In this document: in pieces, positions 1 through 7,784 of the stretch
How the letters are laid out: every line of letters starts with the position of its first letter
How positions within the stretch are numbered: the stretch's first letter is position 1
NCBI GenBank assembly: GCA_030592085.1
Contig: JAUUZV010000078.1
Location: forward strand, 1-10,072
Length of the DNA: 10,072 nucleotides
Direction of reading: 5' to 3'
Source: Clostridia bacterium
GTDB taxonomy: Bacteria > Bacillota > Clostridia > DUPQ01
The notes under the pieces: generated by a model
What the model saw: the letters and a program-made list of their open reading frames with translations, nothing else
Database searches by the model: none
What the model was told of the DNA's origin: nothing
Translations under genes and position numbers: made by a program

Positions 1-389
1 ATAAACAGTGTCACAAATATCACCTTTTGAGTACCTCTTAAAACAACTGATACTACTACTAGTAAAATAGTTGAATAAAGCAAAGTGACATTTTCACTAC
101 CTCCTGTTGTAAACCAAGTAAATGGAATTAGAACAAAACACAGTAATATTAGTGTTGCATATTTTATCCATTTCATTCGTGATTTTTTTAAAACTGCAAT
201 TAGTGAAAAAACAGCATATATTAACAAGAAAACCCATTTAATCGATACTATGAATGGATAGCCAATAATTGTATTAATAATAATAGAGAAAATACTCATT
301 CCACCCATAGATAACAATACTAAACTCATAATATTATATTCTAAATCATTTGTTTCATATTTTTTTATTATTCCCCTAATTTTTTTCAT
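1..389 (-). CDS. Multi-pass membrane protein, N-terminal part (probable sensor domain of a signalling protein)
   Basis: The reverse strand has an open frame from an ATG at 389 to the left edge, giving 129 residues with no stop; the C-terminus is outside the window. A basic N-terminus (MKKIRGIIKK) is followed by about four hydrophobic segments near residues 20-42, 47-67, 78-94 and 101-117, and a fifth starts near 122. The stretch around residues 90-120 (a Trp-Phe, then TTGGSEN, then a hydrophobic helix ending LRGTQK) resembles the membrane sensor region that precedes GGDEF or histidine-kinase domains in many clostridial proteins. That resemblance is from memory of the family and no catalytic domain is visible, so the assignment is tentative. 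No Shine-Dalgarno sequence precedes this ATG, and none precedes the in-frame ATGs at codons 21, 28 and 31. The gene is divergent from gltB. Confidence 0.6.
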   Translation of the reverse strand, partial: MKKIRGIIKKYETNDLEYNIMSLVLLSMGGMSIFSIIINTIIGYPFIVSIKWVFLLIYAVFSLIAVLKKSRMKWIKYATLILLCFVLIPFTWFTTGGSENVTLLYSTILLVVVSVVLRGTQKVIFVTLF

Positions 390-395
390 ACAAGT

Positions 396-424
396 ATTAT
401 ATCACTTTTGCAAAATAATGTTAA
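396..424 (-). promoter_or_regulatory. Promoter of the minus-strand membrane protein; predicts a leaderless transcript
   Basis: On the minus strand the -35 box TTAACA (424-419) and the -10 box TATAAT (401-396) are separated by exactly 17 bp. The -10 box carries the extended TGn motif (TGATATAAT). Counting the last base of the -10 box as -7 puts +1 at 389, which is the A of the ATG of the downstream gene. The perfect 10-bp palindrome TTTTGCAAAA (406-415) lies in the spacer and could be an operator or could be chance. Confidence 0.65.
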
Positions 425-463
425 TATTCAATAAAGGTTTATACTTTTTACAATTTTGCAAGT

Positions 464-476
464 TTGACTACGTCAA
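464..476. promoter_or_regulatory. Dyad of T-N11-A type upstream of the gltB promoter (possible LysR-type activator site)
   Basis: TTGAC-TAC-GTCAA is a perfect 5-bp inverted repeat with a 3-bp spacer. It begins with T and ends with A eleven bases apart, the general shape of LysR-family recognition sites. Its centre lies about 67 bp upstream of the predicted gltB start site, close to where LysR activators usually bind. In Bacillus subtilis the glutamate synthase genes are activated by the LysR-type protein GltC. No lysR-type gene is present in the window, so this is an inference from position and symmetry only. Confidence 0.3.
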
Positions 477-560
477 TATTGCATTTTTCGTGTTTTTCTT
501 ATTGATTACCCCCTTTTTAAGTGGTATAATACAATTCACTTTATGTAAATATTGCATTTT
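475..560. repeat. 13-bp direct repeat flanking the gltB promoter
   Basis: AATATTGCATTTT occurs at 475-487 and again at 548-560, identical over 13 bases and 73 bp apart. The first copy lies upstream of the -35 box and overlaps the end of the TTGAC dyad. The second lies in the leader inside the hairpin at 543-564. The two copies bracket the core promoter, and 73 bp is close to seven helical turns, so a bound protein would contact both on the same face. The AT-rich background raises the chance of coincidence. Confidence 0.5.
502..530 (+). promoter_or_regulatory. Promoter of the gltB-gltD-isomerase operon
   Basis: The -35 box TTGATT (502-507) and the consensus -10 box TATAAT (525-530) are separated by 17 bp. 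The -10 box has the extended TGG motif directly upstream (TGGTATAAT). The predicted start site is near 537, giving a leader of about 50 bases before the gltB ATG. This is a standard housekeeping (SigA-type) promoter. Confidence 0.75.
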
Positions 561-564
561 ACAT
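543..564 (+). promoter_or_regulatory. Inverted repeat in the gltB leader (hairpin or operator)
   Basis: ATGTAAA (543-549) and TTTACAT (558-564) form perfect 7-bp arms around an 8-base loop. The element lies at about +7 to +28 of the predicted transcript, just ahead of the Shine-Dalgarno sequence at 571-576. It could fold as a weak 5' hairpin in RNA or act as a DNA operator. The inner half-sites TGTAA and TTACA match the ends of GlnR/TnrA sites (TGTNA-N7-TNACA), but the spacing here is 10 instead of 7, so it is not a canonical site. It is too short and has no run of T to be a terminator. Confidence 0.4.
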
Positions 565-586
565 GATTTTGGGAGGAAGATGACTA

Positions 587-3500
587 ATGGTTATAAATAG
601 TTACCCACAAAGACAAGGTTTATATGATCCTCAATTTGAACATGACGCATGTGGAATTGGTGCTGTTGTTAATATTGATGGGCGACGTTCACATAAAGTA
701 ATTTCTAAAGCTTTACAAATACTTATTAACTTAGAACACCGTGGAGCTAGCGGAGCTGATGAAAACTCAGGAGATGGTGCTGGTATTTTAATACAAATAC
801 CTCATCTGTTTTTTAAAAAAGTAGCAAAACAAATGAATTTTTCTCTACCAGAGCAAGGAAAATATGGAGTGGGTATGTTCTTTTTCCCACAAGATGTCGA
901 ACTTCGTCAGCACTGCCAATATATTTTTGAACAAGCCGTTACTAACGAAGGACAAACCTTCTTAGGTTGGCGATTACTTCCATTAGAAGATACTTGTCTT
1001 GGGCACGAAGCCTTTAAATGTATGCCTTACATTATGCAGGCATTTATTGCTAGTTCAAGTGATATCACTAACGAAATGGATATGGAAAGAAAATTATATA
1101 TAATTAGAAAGCAAACAGAAAATACATTAAAAAGAGAAAATATTGATTCTTTCTATATTTCATCACTTTCTTCTCGTACCATTGTTTATAAAGGAATGCT
1201 TTTAGCTGATCAAGTAGGTGCTTTTTATAAGGATCTTACACATCCCTCTGTAAAATCAGCCATTGCTTTAGTTCATTCTAGATATTCAACAAATACTTTC
1301 CCAAGTTGGGAGAGAGCTCATCCAAATAGATATATTATTCATAATGGAGAAATTAATACACTTCACGGTAATGTAAACTGGGTTAATGCTAGAAAATCAA
1401 TGTTAGATTCTCAAATTTTTAAAGATGACTTATCTAAAGTATATCCCATTATTAATTCAGAGGGTTCTGATTCTGCAATGTTTGATAACTCTATGGAGTT
1501 TTTACATTTATCAGGCCGTTCATTGGCTCATTCAGCCATGATGATGATTCCAGAGCCATGGTCTAAAAGCAAGACTATGCCTAAGTACAAGAAAGATTTT
1601 TATGAATTTCACTCTTGTTTAATGGAGCCATGGGATGGCCCTGCATCTATTGTTTTCAGTGATGGAAAAATTGTTGGTGCTGTTTTAGATAGAAATGGAT
1701 TACGTCCATCTAGATATTATGTTACAACAGATAATACATTGATACTTGCATCAGAAGTTGGAGTATTAGATATTGAAGAAGATGAAGTATTATATAAAGA
1801 ACGCCTTCGTCCAGGTAGAATGTTACTAGTTGATACAGAAAACGGTCGTATTATTGGTGATGAAGAATTAAAAAAAGATATTGCAACTGAAAAACCATAT
1901 GGAAAATGGTTAAAAGATAATATGAAAACAATTGATGAGTTAATACCTTATAAACCGTTAGTTAAAGAAAAAAATCAGAACTTAAATAAATTACAGTGTG
2001 CATTTGGTTATACTTATGAAGATGTAAATATTCTATTAAAAACCATGGCAGCCACTGGTAAGGAGTCTATTGGTGCAATGGGAAACGATGTTCCATTAGC
2101 TGTACTAAGTAAGCGTCCTCAATTATTATATAACTATTTTAAACAGTTATTTGCACAAGTAACAAATCCACCAATTGATGCCATTAGAGAAGAAATAGTA
2201 ACAGGAACAGAACTGTATATTGGTTCACAGCAAAATCTTTTACAAGCAGAAGAAAAAAGTGCTAGGCAAATTAAAATAAACGGTCCCATATTAACTAATG
2301 AACAATTACACAAATTAGCCTGTATAAAAGAAGATGGTTTTAAATCAGCTATACTACCCTCTGTTTTTACACCTGATACTAATGGTGAAGGATTAAAAGA
2401 ATCCCTATATAGATTGTTTGATAGAGCGGATCAAGCTATTGAAGAAAATGCTAATATATTGATTTTATCTGATAAGTCTTGTGACGCAACAAAAGCACCT
2501 ATTCCTGCTTTATTAGCAGCAAGTGGGTTACATCATCATTTAATTAGAACTGGAAAACGAACTAGGGTTTCTATTATTGTGCAATCGGGTGAACCTAGAG
2601 AAATTCATCACTTTGCTGTTTTAATTGGTTATGGAGCATCAGCTATTAATCCATATTTGGCATTTGAAAGTGTAAAACAACTCCATGATAAAAATCAACT
2701 TGGTGATATTACAGCAGAACGTGCAGAAAAAAACATTGTAAAAGCTATTACCACAGGAATAGTTAAAGTCATGTCTAAAATGGGAATTTCCACCTTATTA
2801 AGTTATCAAGGAGCTCAAATATTTGAAGCATTAGGCATTTCAGAGAAAGTTATTAAGACATACTTTACAGGTACTCCTTCTAGAATTAAAGGTATGTCTT
2901 TAGAAGATATTGCTAAAGAAGTAATCCTTCGTCATAATAATACGTATCATATATTTAGAAAACACTATCAACTAGATGCTGGTGGAGATTATCGTTACCG
3001 AAGTAATGGTGAGTACCATTTATATAATCCAAAAACTATCCATTTATTACAAATGGCTTGTCGTAGTGGAAAATATGAACAATTTACTCAATACTCTGAA
3101 TTAATAAATAAAGAAAGTAAAGCAACTTTGAGAAGTCTAATGGATTTTGATTCTCCCTTTGATTGCATTCCATTAGATACTGTAGAGAGTGTTGATAATA
3201 TAGTTAAACGATTTAAAACAGGAGCCATGTCCTATGGCTCAATTTCACAAGAAACCCATGAAACCTTAGCCATTGCCATGAACCGTTTACACGGTAAAAG
3301 TAATACTGGTGAAGGTGGTGAAATTGTTGATAGATTTATTAAAGATAGTAATGGTGATTCTAGAAACTCAGCAATTAAACAAGTTGCTTCAGGTCGTTTT
3401 GGTGTTACTAGTCATTATCTTGTTAATTCCCAAGAAATTCAAATTAAAATGGCACAAGGTGCAAAACCTGGAGAAGGTGGACAGTTGCCTGGTAAAAAGG

Positions 3501-5146
3501 TCTATCCTTGGATTGCAAAAGCTAGATTATCTACACCAGGTGTAGGATTAATCTCTCCTCCTCCACATCATGATATTTATTCAATTGAAGATTTATCTCA
3601 ATTGATTCACGATTTAAAAATGGCTAATCACCAAGCAGACATTAATGTTAAATTAGTCTCTGAGGTTGGTGTTGGAACTATTGCAGCTGGTGTAGCCAAA
3701 GGAAAAGCAGATGTTATTTTAATATCTGGTTATGATGGTGGTACAGGTGCTGCTCCTAGAACAAGCATGAAACACACTGGTTTACCATGGGAATTAGGAT
3801 TAGCTGAAGCTAATCAAACATTAATATTAAATAATTTACGTGACAGAGTAAAACTTGAAACTGATGGTAAATTAATGACTGGTAGAGATGTTATTATAGC
3901 CGCTTTACTAGGCGCTGAAGAATTTGGTTTTTCAACTGCTCCATTAGTTGCTATTGGTTGTGTCATGATGAGAGTATGTAATTTAGATACATGTCCAGTC
4001 GGTGTGGCTACACAAAATCCTGAGCTTCGTAAGAATTTTAAAGGAAAACCTGAGTATGTTGAAAATTTCATGCGTTTTATTGCTAGAGAAATGAGAGAAA
4101 TAATGGCTAGTCTTGGTTTTGCAACTATAAACGATATGGTTGGTCAAACTAGTGTATTAACCACTAAAGATTTAACGGATAATTTTAAAACAGCAAACTT
4201 AGATTTATCTTCTGTTTTCTATACTCCTCAATTACCTGCAGGTTCAAAACGTTATCGTGTAAAAAAACAAGACCATAAAATCGATAAATCTTTTGATGCT
4301 AGAATCCTAGACCACTTACTTCATGATGCTATTGCCAGTGGTAAAACAACCACTGCAATTTTACCCATTAGAAATACTGACAGAGATGTTGGAACATTTG
4401 TAGGTAGTAAAATAAGTCGTATTTATGCTGATAAAGGTTTAAAAGAAAATACCATTACATTACACTTGAAAGGTTCAGCAGGTCAAAGTTTTGGCGCATT
4501 TATGCCAACTGGTTTGACATTAATATTAGATGGAGATAGTAATGACTATGTAGGTAAAGGATTATCTGGTGGAAAAATTATAGTTAAATGTCCAGATGAA
4601 GCAATTTTTAAAGCAGAAGAAAATATTATTATTGGTAATGTAGCTTTTTATGGAGCTACTAAAGGTGAAGCATTTATTAACGGTATTGCAGGAGAGCGTT
4701 TCTGTGTTAGAAATTCAGGAGTTCACGCTGTTGTAGAAGGCGTTGGAGATCACGGATGTGAGTATATGACAGGTGGTATAGTCGTTGTTCTTGGTTCTGT
4801 TGGTAGAAACTTTGCAGCTGGTATGTCAGGAGGAGTTGCCTATGTATATAACAAAGATGACACTTTTAAAGATTATGTAAATCACGAAATGGTTCTTCTT
4901 GAAGAAATCACCAATAATAAAGAGGCAGATACTGTACGAAGTATGATAAAAAAACACTACAATTTTACTGGCAGTTTGTTAGCAGAGCGCTTACTTGATT
5001 CATGGGAAGAAACATTAGAAAACTTAGTAAAAGTTATTCCCATAGAGTATAAGGCAATCACGGAGCACATTAAGTTATTAGTCAATGAAGGAATTAATGA
5101 AGACGACGCTAACTTACAAGCTTTTAGAGCTAGTTTAATTAAGTAA
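587..5146 (+). CDS. gltB: Glutamate synthase (NADPH-type), large (alpha) subunit
   Basis: This cytoplasmic enzyme releases ammonia from glutamine, channels it internally and makes glutamate from 2-oxoglutarate. The 1519 residues match the usual full length. A 21-residue propeptide should be removed to expose the nucleophile Cys22 (FEHDACGIG). The class II glutaminase domain runs to about residue 430 and contains NGEINT at 253-258. A central domain follows (about 470-770), then the FMN/2-oxoglutarate barrel (about 820-1190) with GAMSYGS at 879-885, GEGGE at 908-912 and GYDGGTGA at 1048-1055. Cys1125, Cys1131 and Cys1136 (C-X5-C-X4-C) bind the [3Fe-4S] cluster. The C-terminal GXGXG beta-helix includes GLSGG at 1325-1329 and AGMSGG at 1411-1416. 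All expected key residues are present. GGGAGG at 571-576 lies 10 bases before the chosen ATG. This protein is called GltA in Bacillus naming. Confidence 0.98.
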   Translation: MVINSYPQRQGLYDPQFEHDACGIGAVVNIDGRRSHKVISKALQILINLEHRGASGADENSGDGAGILIQIPHLFFKKVAKQMNFSLPEQGKYGVGMFFFPQDVELRQHCQYIFEQAVTNEGQTFLGWRLLPLEDTCLGHEAFKCMPYIMQAFIASSSDITNEMDMERKLYIIRKQTENTLKRENIDSFYISSLSSRTIVYKGMLLADQVGAFYKDLTHPSVKSAIALVHSRYSTNTFPSWERAHPNRYIIHNGEINTLHGNVNWVNARKSMLDSQIFKDDLSKVYPIINSEGSDSAMFDNSMEFLHLSGRSLAHSAMMMIPEPWSKSKTMPKYKKDFYEFHSCLMEPWDGPASIVFSDGKIVGAVLDRNGLRPSRYYVTTDNTLILASEVGVLDIEEDEVLYKERLRPGRMLLVDTENGRIIGDEELKKDIATEKPYGKWLKDNMKTIDELIPYKPLVKEKNQNLNKLQCAFGYTYEDVNILLKTMAATGKESIGAMGNDVPLAVLSKRPQLLYNYFKQLFAQVTNPPIDAIREEIVTGTELYIGSQQNLLQAEEKSARQIKINGPILTNEQLHKLACIKEDGFKSAILPSVFTPDTNGEGLKESLYRLFDRADQAIEENANILILSDKSCDATKAPIPALLAASGLHHHLIRTGKRTRVSIIVQSGEPREIHHFAVLIGYGASAINPYLAFESVKQLHDKNQLGDITAERAEKNIVKAITTGIVKVMSKMGISTLLSYQGAQIFEALGISEKVIKTYFTGTPSRIKGMSLEDIAKEVILRHNNTYHIFRKHYQLDAGGDYRYRSNGEYHLYNPKTIHLLQMACRSGKYEQFTQYSELINKESKATLRSLMDFDSPFDCIPLDTVESVDNIVKRFKTGAMSYGSISQETHETLAIAMNRLHGKSNTGEGGEIVDRFIKDSNGDSRNSAIKQVASGRFGVTSHYLVNSQEIQIKMAQGAKPGEGGQLPGKKVYPWIAKARLSTPGVGLISPPPHHDIYSIEDLSQLIHDLKMANHQADINVKLVSEVGVGTIAAGVAKGKADVILISGYDGGTGAAPRTSMKHTGLPWELGLAEANQTLILNNLRDRVKLETDGKLMTGRDVIIAALLGAEEFGFSTAPLVAIGCVMMRVCNLDTCPVGVATQNPELRKNFKGKPEYVENFMRFIAREMREIMASLGFATINDMVGQTSVLTTKDLTDNFKTANLDLSSVFYTPQLPAGSKRYRVKKQDHKIDKSFDARILDHLLHDAIASGKTTTAILPIRNTDRDVGTFVGSKISRIYADKGLKENTITLHLKGSAGQSFGAFMPTGLTLILDGDSNDYVGKGLSGGKIIVKCPDEAIFKAEENIIIGNVAFYGATKGEAFINGIAGERFCVRNSGVHAVVEGVGDHGCEYMTGGIVVVLGSVGRNFAAGMSGGVAYVYNKDDTFKDYVNHEMVLLEEITNNKEADTVRSMIKKHYNFTGSLLAERLLDSWEETLENLVKVIPIEYKAITEHIKLLVNEGINEDDANLQAFRASLIK

Positions 5147-5157
5147 AGGAGGCAACC

Positions 5158-6642
5158 ATGGGAAAAGTAACTGGTTTTATGGAATATAATAGGCAAGAAT
5201 CTCCCTATAGAGATGCCTTAGAGAGAATAAAAGACTGGGACGAACTTTATCTTCCAGTTAATGATGAGATACGGCTAGAACAAGCAGCTAGATGTATGGA
5301 CTGTGGTACACCTTTTTGTCATAGTGGCATAATATATAACGGGCTTCCAAGTGGTTGTCCACTAAACAATTTAATTCCTGAATGGAATGACTTATTATTT
5401 AATGGTGAATATGAAGATGCTCTTAGTCGATTATTAATGACAAATAACTTTCCTGAATTTACAGGACGTGTATGTCCTGCCCCTTGTGAAGGTGCTTGTA
5501 CTTTAGGAATTACAAACCCTCAAGTAACTATTAAAAATAATGAATTAGCAATTATTGAAATGGGTTTTTTAAAAGGGTGGATTAAACCTTTTAATCCTGT
5601 TAAGCGAACAGGTAAAAAAATTGCAGTAATTGGTTCTGGACCTTCTGGATTAGCTTGTGCAGAGCAGTTAAATAAAGTAGGTCACCTAGTTACTATATAT
5701 GAAAAAGATGACCGCCCAGGTGGTTTGTTAATGTATGGCATTCCAAATATGAAACTTGATAAAAAATATGTAATAAGACGAACTGATTTAATGATACAGT
5801 CAGGTATAACCTTTATTCTTAACAGTGAAGTTGGAAAAGATATTACTAAAGATGAACTACTTAGTAACTACGATGCAGTTGTCTTTTGTATAGGAAGCTC
5901 TACACCAAGAGATTTAAATATAAAAAACAGAGAAGCCAAAGGTATCTACTTTGCAGTTGATTACTTATCAAAAAATACAAAAAGTTTACTTGATTCTTCT
6001 CACAAAGACAATCAATATATTTCTGCAAAAGATAAAAATGTTATTGTTATTGGTGGCGGAGATACAGGTAATGATTGTGTGGCAACAGCGTTAAGACAAG
6101 GATGCAAAAGTGTTCGTCAATTTGAAATTATGCCAGAGGCTCCAGATGAGCGAACTACTGAGAACCCATGGCCTGAATTTCCTCGTTACAAAAAAACCGA
6201 TTATGGACAAAAAGAAGCCATTGCTCTTTTTAAAGAAGATCCAAGAATCTATCAAATTTCTACTAAGAGTTTTGAAAAAAATAGTGATAATCAAGTAACA
6301 GCATTAAATACAGTTAATGTAGAATGGAGCAAAGATTACGATGGGCGTTTCTTCCCAAGAGAAATTGCTGGATCTAACAAAAATTATCAAGCTGATTTAG
6401 TCTTACTAGCCATGGGATTTATTGGTCCTGATAGCGAGTTAATTAATTATTTCGAATTAGAAACTGATGAGCGAAGTAATATTAAAGCTACTTATCAAAA
6501 ACATACTACAAATATTGACAAAGTATTTGCAGCAGGTGATACTAGAAGAGGACAGTCATTGATTGTCTGGGCCATAAGAGAAGGTAGAGAAGCTGCAAAA
6601 GCAGTTGATTTATCTTTAATGGGTACAACTTACCTACCATAA
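5158..6642 (+). CDS. gltD: Glutamate synthase, small (beta) subunit
   Basis: The small subunit oxidises NAD(P)H and passes electrons through FAD and iron-sulfur clusters to the FMN of GltB. Its 494 residues are typical. The N-terminal iron-sulfur domain has Cys46, Cys49, Cys54 and Cys67 plus Cys106, Cys110 and Cys114 (VCPAPCEGAC). The FAD Rossmann motif GSGPSG lies at 159-164 with the downstream RPGG at 186-189. The pyridine-nucleotide motif GGGDTG lies at 299-304. The C-terminal FAD contact AAGDTRRG is at 458-465. No key residue is missing. The gene starts 11 bp after gltB ends. Its strong RBS AAAGGAGG (5145-5152) overlaps the gltB stop codon and sits 5 bases before the ATG, so the two subunits are very likely cotranscribed and translated together. 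It is named gltB in Bacillus. Confidence 0.97.
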   Translation: MGKVTGFMEYNRQESPYRDALERIKDWDELYLPVNDEIRLEQAARCMDCGTPFCHSGIIYNGLPSGCPLNNLIPEWNDLLFNGEYEDALSRLLMTNNFPEFTGRVCPAPCEGACTLGITNPQVTIKNNELAIIEMGFLKGWIKPFNPVKRTGKKIAVIGSGPSGLACAEQLNKVGHLVTIYEKDDRPGGLLMYGIPNMKLDKKYVIRRTDLMIQSGITFILNSEVGKDITKDELLSNYDAVVFCIGSSTPRDLNIKNREAKGIYFAVDYLSKNTKSLLDSSHKDNQYISAKDKNVIVIGGGDTGNDCVATALRQGCKSVRQFEIMPEAPDERTTENPWPEFPRYKKTDYGQKEAIALFKEDPRIYQISTKSFEKNSDNQVTALNTVNVEWSKDYDGRFFPREIAGSNKNYQADLVLLAMGFIGPDSELINYFELETDERSNIKATYQKHTTNIDKVFAAGDTRRGQSLIVWAIREGREAAKAVDLSLMGTTYLP

Positions 6643-6652
6643 GGAGAAAACT

Positions 6653-7444
6653 ATGAAATTATCGTTTATGACATTTTCAACCCCTGAACTTACTCTTAAT
6701 GAGGTGCTAGAAGTTGCTAAAAAATATGGATATATTGGAGTTGAATTACGCATTGGAGCTAAGCATGCACATGGTGTAGAAACTACAATGTCTCTAGAAG
6801 AAATTAGAGAAGCTAAAAGCATTATCGATAAAAGTGGTATTGAAATTGTAGCTATTGCTACATCATGTGTTTTTGCAAATAAATTAACTTTTGATAAAAA
6901 TCTAGCAGATGCTAAAGATGCAATTAAATTAGCATCAGCTTTTAACGTACCGGTAATTAGAACCTTTGGTGGCAAGTATCCAGATGATACTTCAAAAAAC
7001 CAAGCACGTTCATTATTAAAAAAAGCGTATTCTCAATTAGCTTCAATAGCTAAAGAATATAAAGTTTATGTTTGTTTTGAAACCCACGATATGTGGTGTA
7101 ACCCATATGATGTTGCTGAAATTCTAGCTTTTGTAAATAGTGAATATATTCAAGCAAATTGGGATTTAATGCATCCAATTACACACGGTTTTACCATGGA
7201 AGAATCTTTTAATGCTCTTAAGCCTTATATTAAACATGTTCACCTACACGATGGTAAAGGAATTCTAAATAATAGATCTCTTGGTTTAATTACAACGGGT
7301 CAAGGAAATATAGATCATAAGTTAGCTTTTGAATATTTACAGTCTATAAATTATAAAGGAGCATTAAGTGGTGAATGGATTAGTTGGGACCATTATTCTT
7401 TACACTTACCTCGTGAAATAAAAATATTAAAAACACTTATTTGA
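6653..7444 (+). CDS. Sugar phosphate isomerase/epimerase-like TIM-barrel protein
   Basis: The 263-residue protein belongs to the xylose-isomerase-like/AP-endonuclease-2 superfamily (COG1082, IolE-like), whose members isomerise or epimerise sugars or inositol derivatives using a divalent metal. Candidate metal ligands sit where the family has them: Glu143 in FETHD, Asp171 and His174 in NWDLMHP, His197 in HVHLHDG, and Glu241 in SGEW. The N-terminus MKLSFMTFST is the usual first strand, and there is no signal peptide, so it should be cytoplasmic. It starts 10 bp after gltD; its RBS AAGGAG (6641-6646) overlaps the gltD stop codon, making it the third gene of the glutamate synthase operon. The substrate cannot be read from the sequence. 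Its 3' end overlaps the opposing regulator gene by 8 bp. Confidence 0.85.
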   Translation: MKLSFMTFSTPELTLNEVLEVAKKYGYIGVELRIGAKHAHGVETTMSLEEIREAKSIIDKSGIEIVAIATSCVFANKLTFDKNLADAKDAIKLASAFNVPVIRTFGGKYPDDTSKNQARSLLKKAYSQLASIAKEYKVYVCFETHDMWCNPYDVAEILAFVNSEYIQANWDLMHPITHGFTMEESFNALKPYIKHVHLHDGKGILNNRSLGLITTGQGNIDHKLAFEYLQSINYKGALSGEWISWDHYSLHLPREIKILKTLI

Positions 7445-7769
7445 TTTGATAACTATTTGATATGGTTTTTATAACAACTCTAACATCATCTCTACGTTCT
7501 CTTGGAACGGCTGCACAGTATGAAGCAATCTCTTCGTTAAAACCATCACGATTACTTTGCAAAAAACTACCTACTAAATATTCAAGGCTAACATGTAAGT
7601 GATTAGCAATATTAATCAAGATATGACAACTTACCTGATTTTTCCCATTTTCAATGTTTGACATATATGGTCGATTTACACCACATTTTTCTGCCAACTG
7701 TAACTGAGTCATGTTCAATTGCTTTCGCCTTTTTACCATGTTTTTTCCTATTGTTTTGTATACATCCAT
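7437..7769 (-). CDS. XRE-family transcriptional regulator (small HTH protein)
   Basis: This 110-residue protein has an N-terminal Cro/C1-type helix-turn-helix at about residues 7-66. The recognition region spans residues 21-42, including TQLQLAEKCGV and the SNIENGK signature at 38-44. The C-terminal 40 residues are charged (VPRERRDDVRVVIKTIS) and form no domain I recognise; they may mediate dimerisation. An upstream ATG at 7802 would add 11 residues. I chose the ATG at 7769 because GAGG (minus strand, 7780-7777) lies 7 bases before it, whereas the earlier ATG has no RBS and falls in the probable operator. The gene converges on the isomerase gene with an 8-bp overlap and diverges from the permease pair. 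Regulators in this position usually control themselves and the divergent neighbour, but the targets are not proven here. Confidence 0.9.
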   Translation of the reverse strand: MDVYKTIGKNMVKRRKQLNMTQLQLAEKCGVNRPYMSNIENGKNQVSCHILINIANHLHVSLEYLVGSFLQSNRDGFNEEIASYCAAVPRERRDDVRVVIKTISNSYQIK

Positions 7770-7784
7770 AATGTTACCTCTATA

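Noticed and set aside
543..564. A riboswitch in the gltB leader
   Set aside because: The leader is only about 50 bases with a single 7-bp stem, too small for a known ligand-binding leader, and there is no terminator or clear RBS-sequestering partner.
418..600. Plus-strand 60-codon open frame before gltB
   Set aside because: It spans the gltB promoter and leader, its start has no RBS, and its composition is that of AT-rich intergenic DNA. Only its last six codons have any initiation signal nearby.
3814..4071. Antisense 85-codon frame within gltB
   Set aside because: It mirrors the conserved FMN/[3Fe-4S] coding region of gltB, has no RBS and resembles no known protein.
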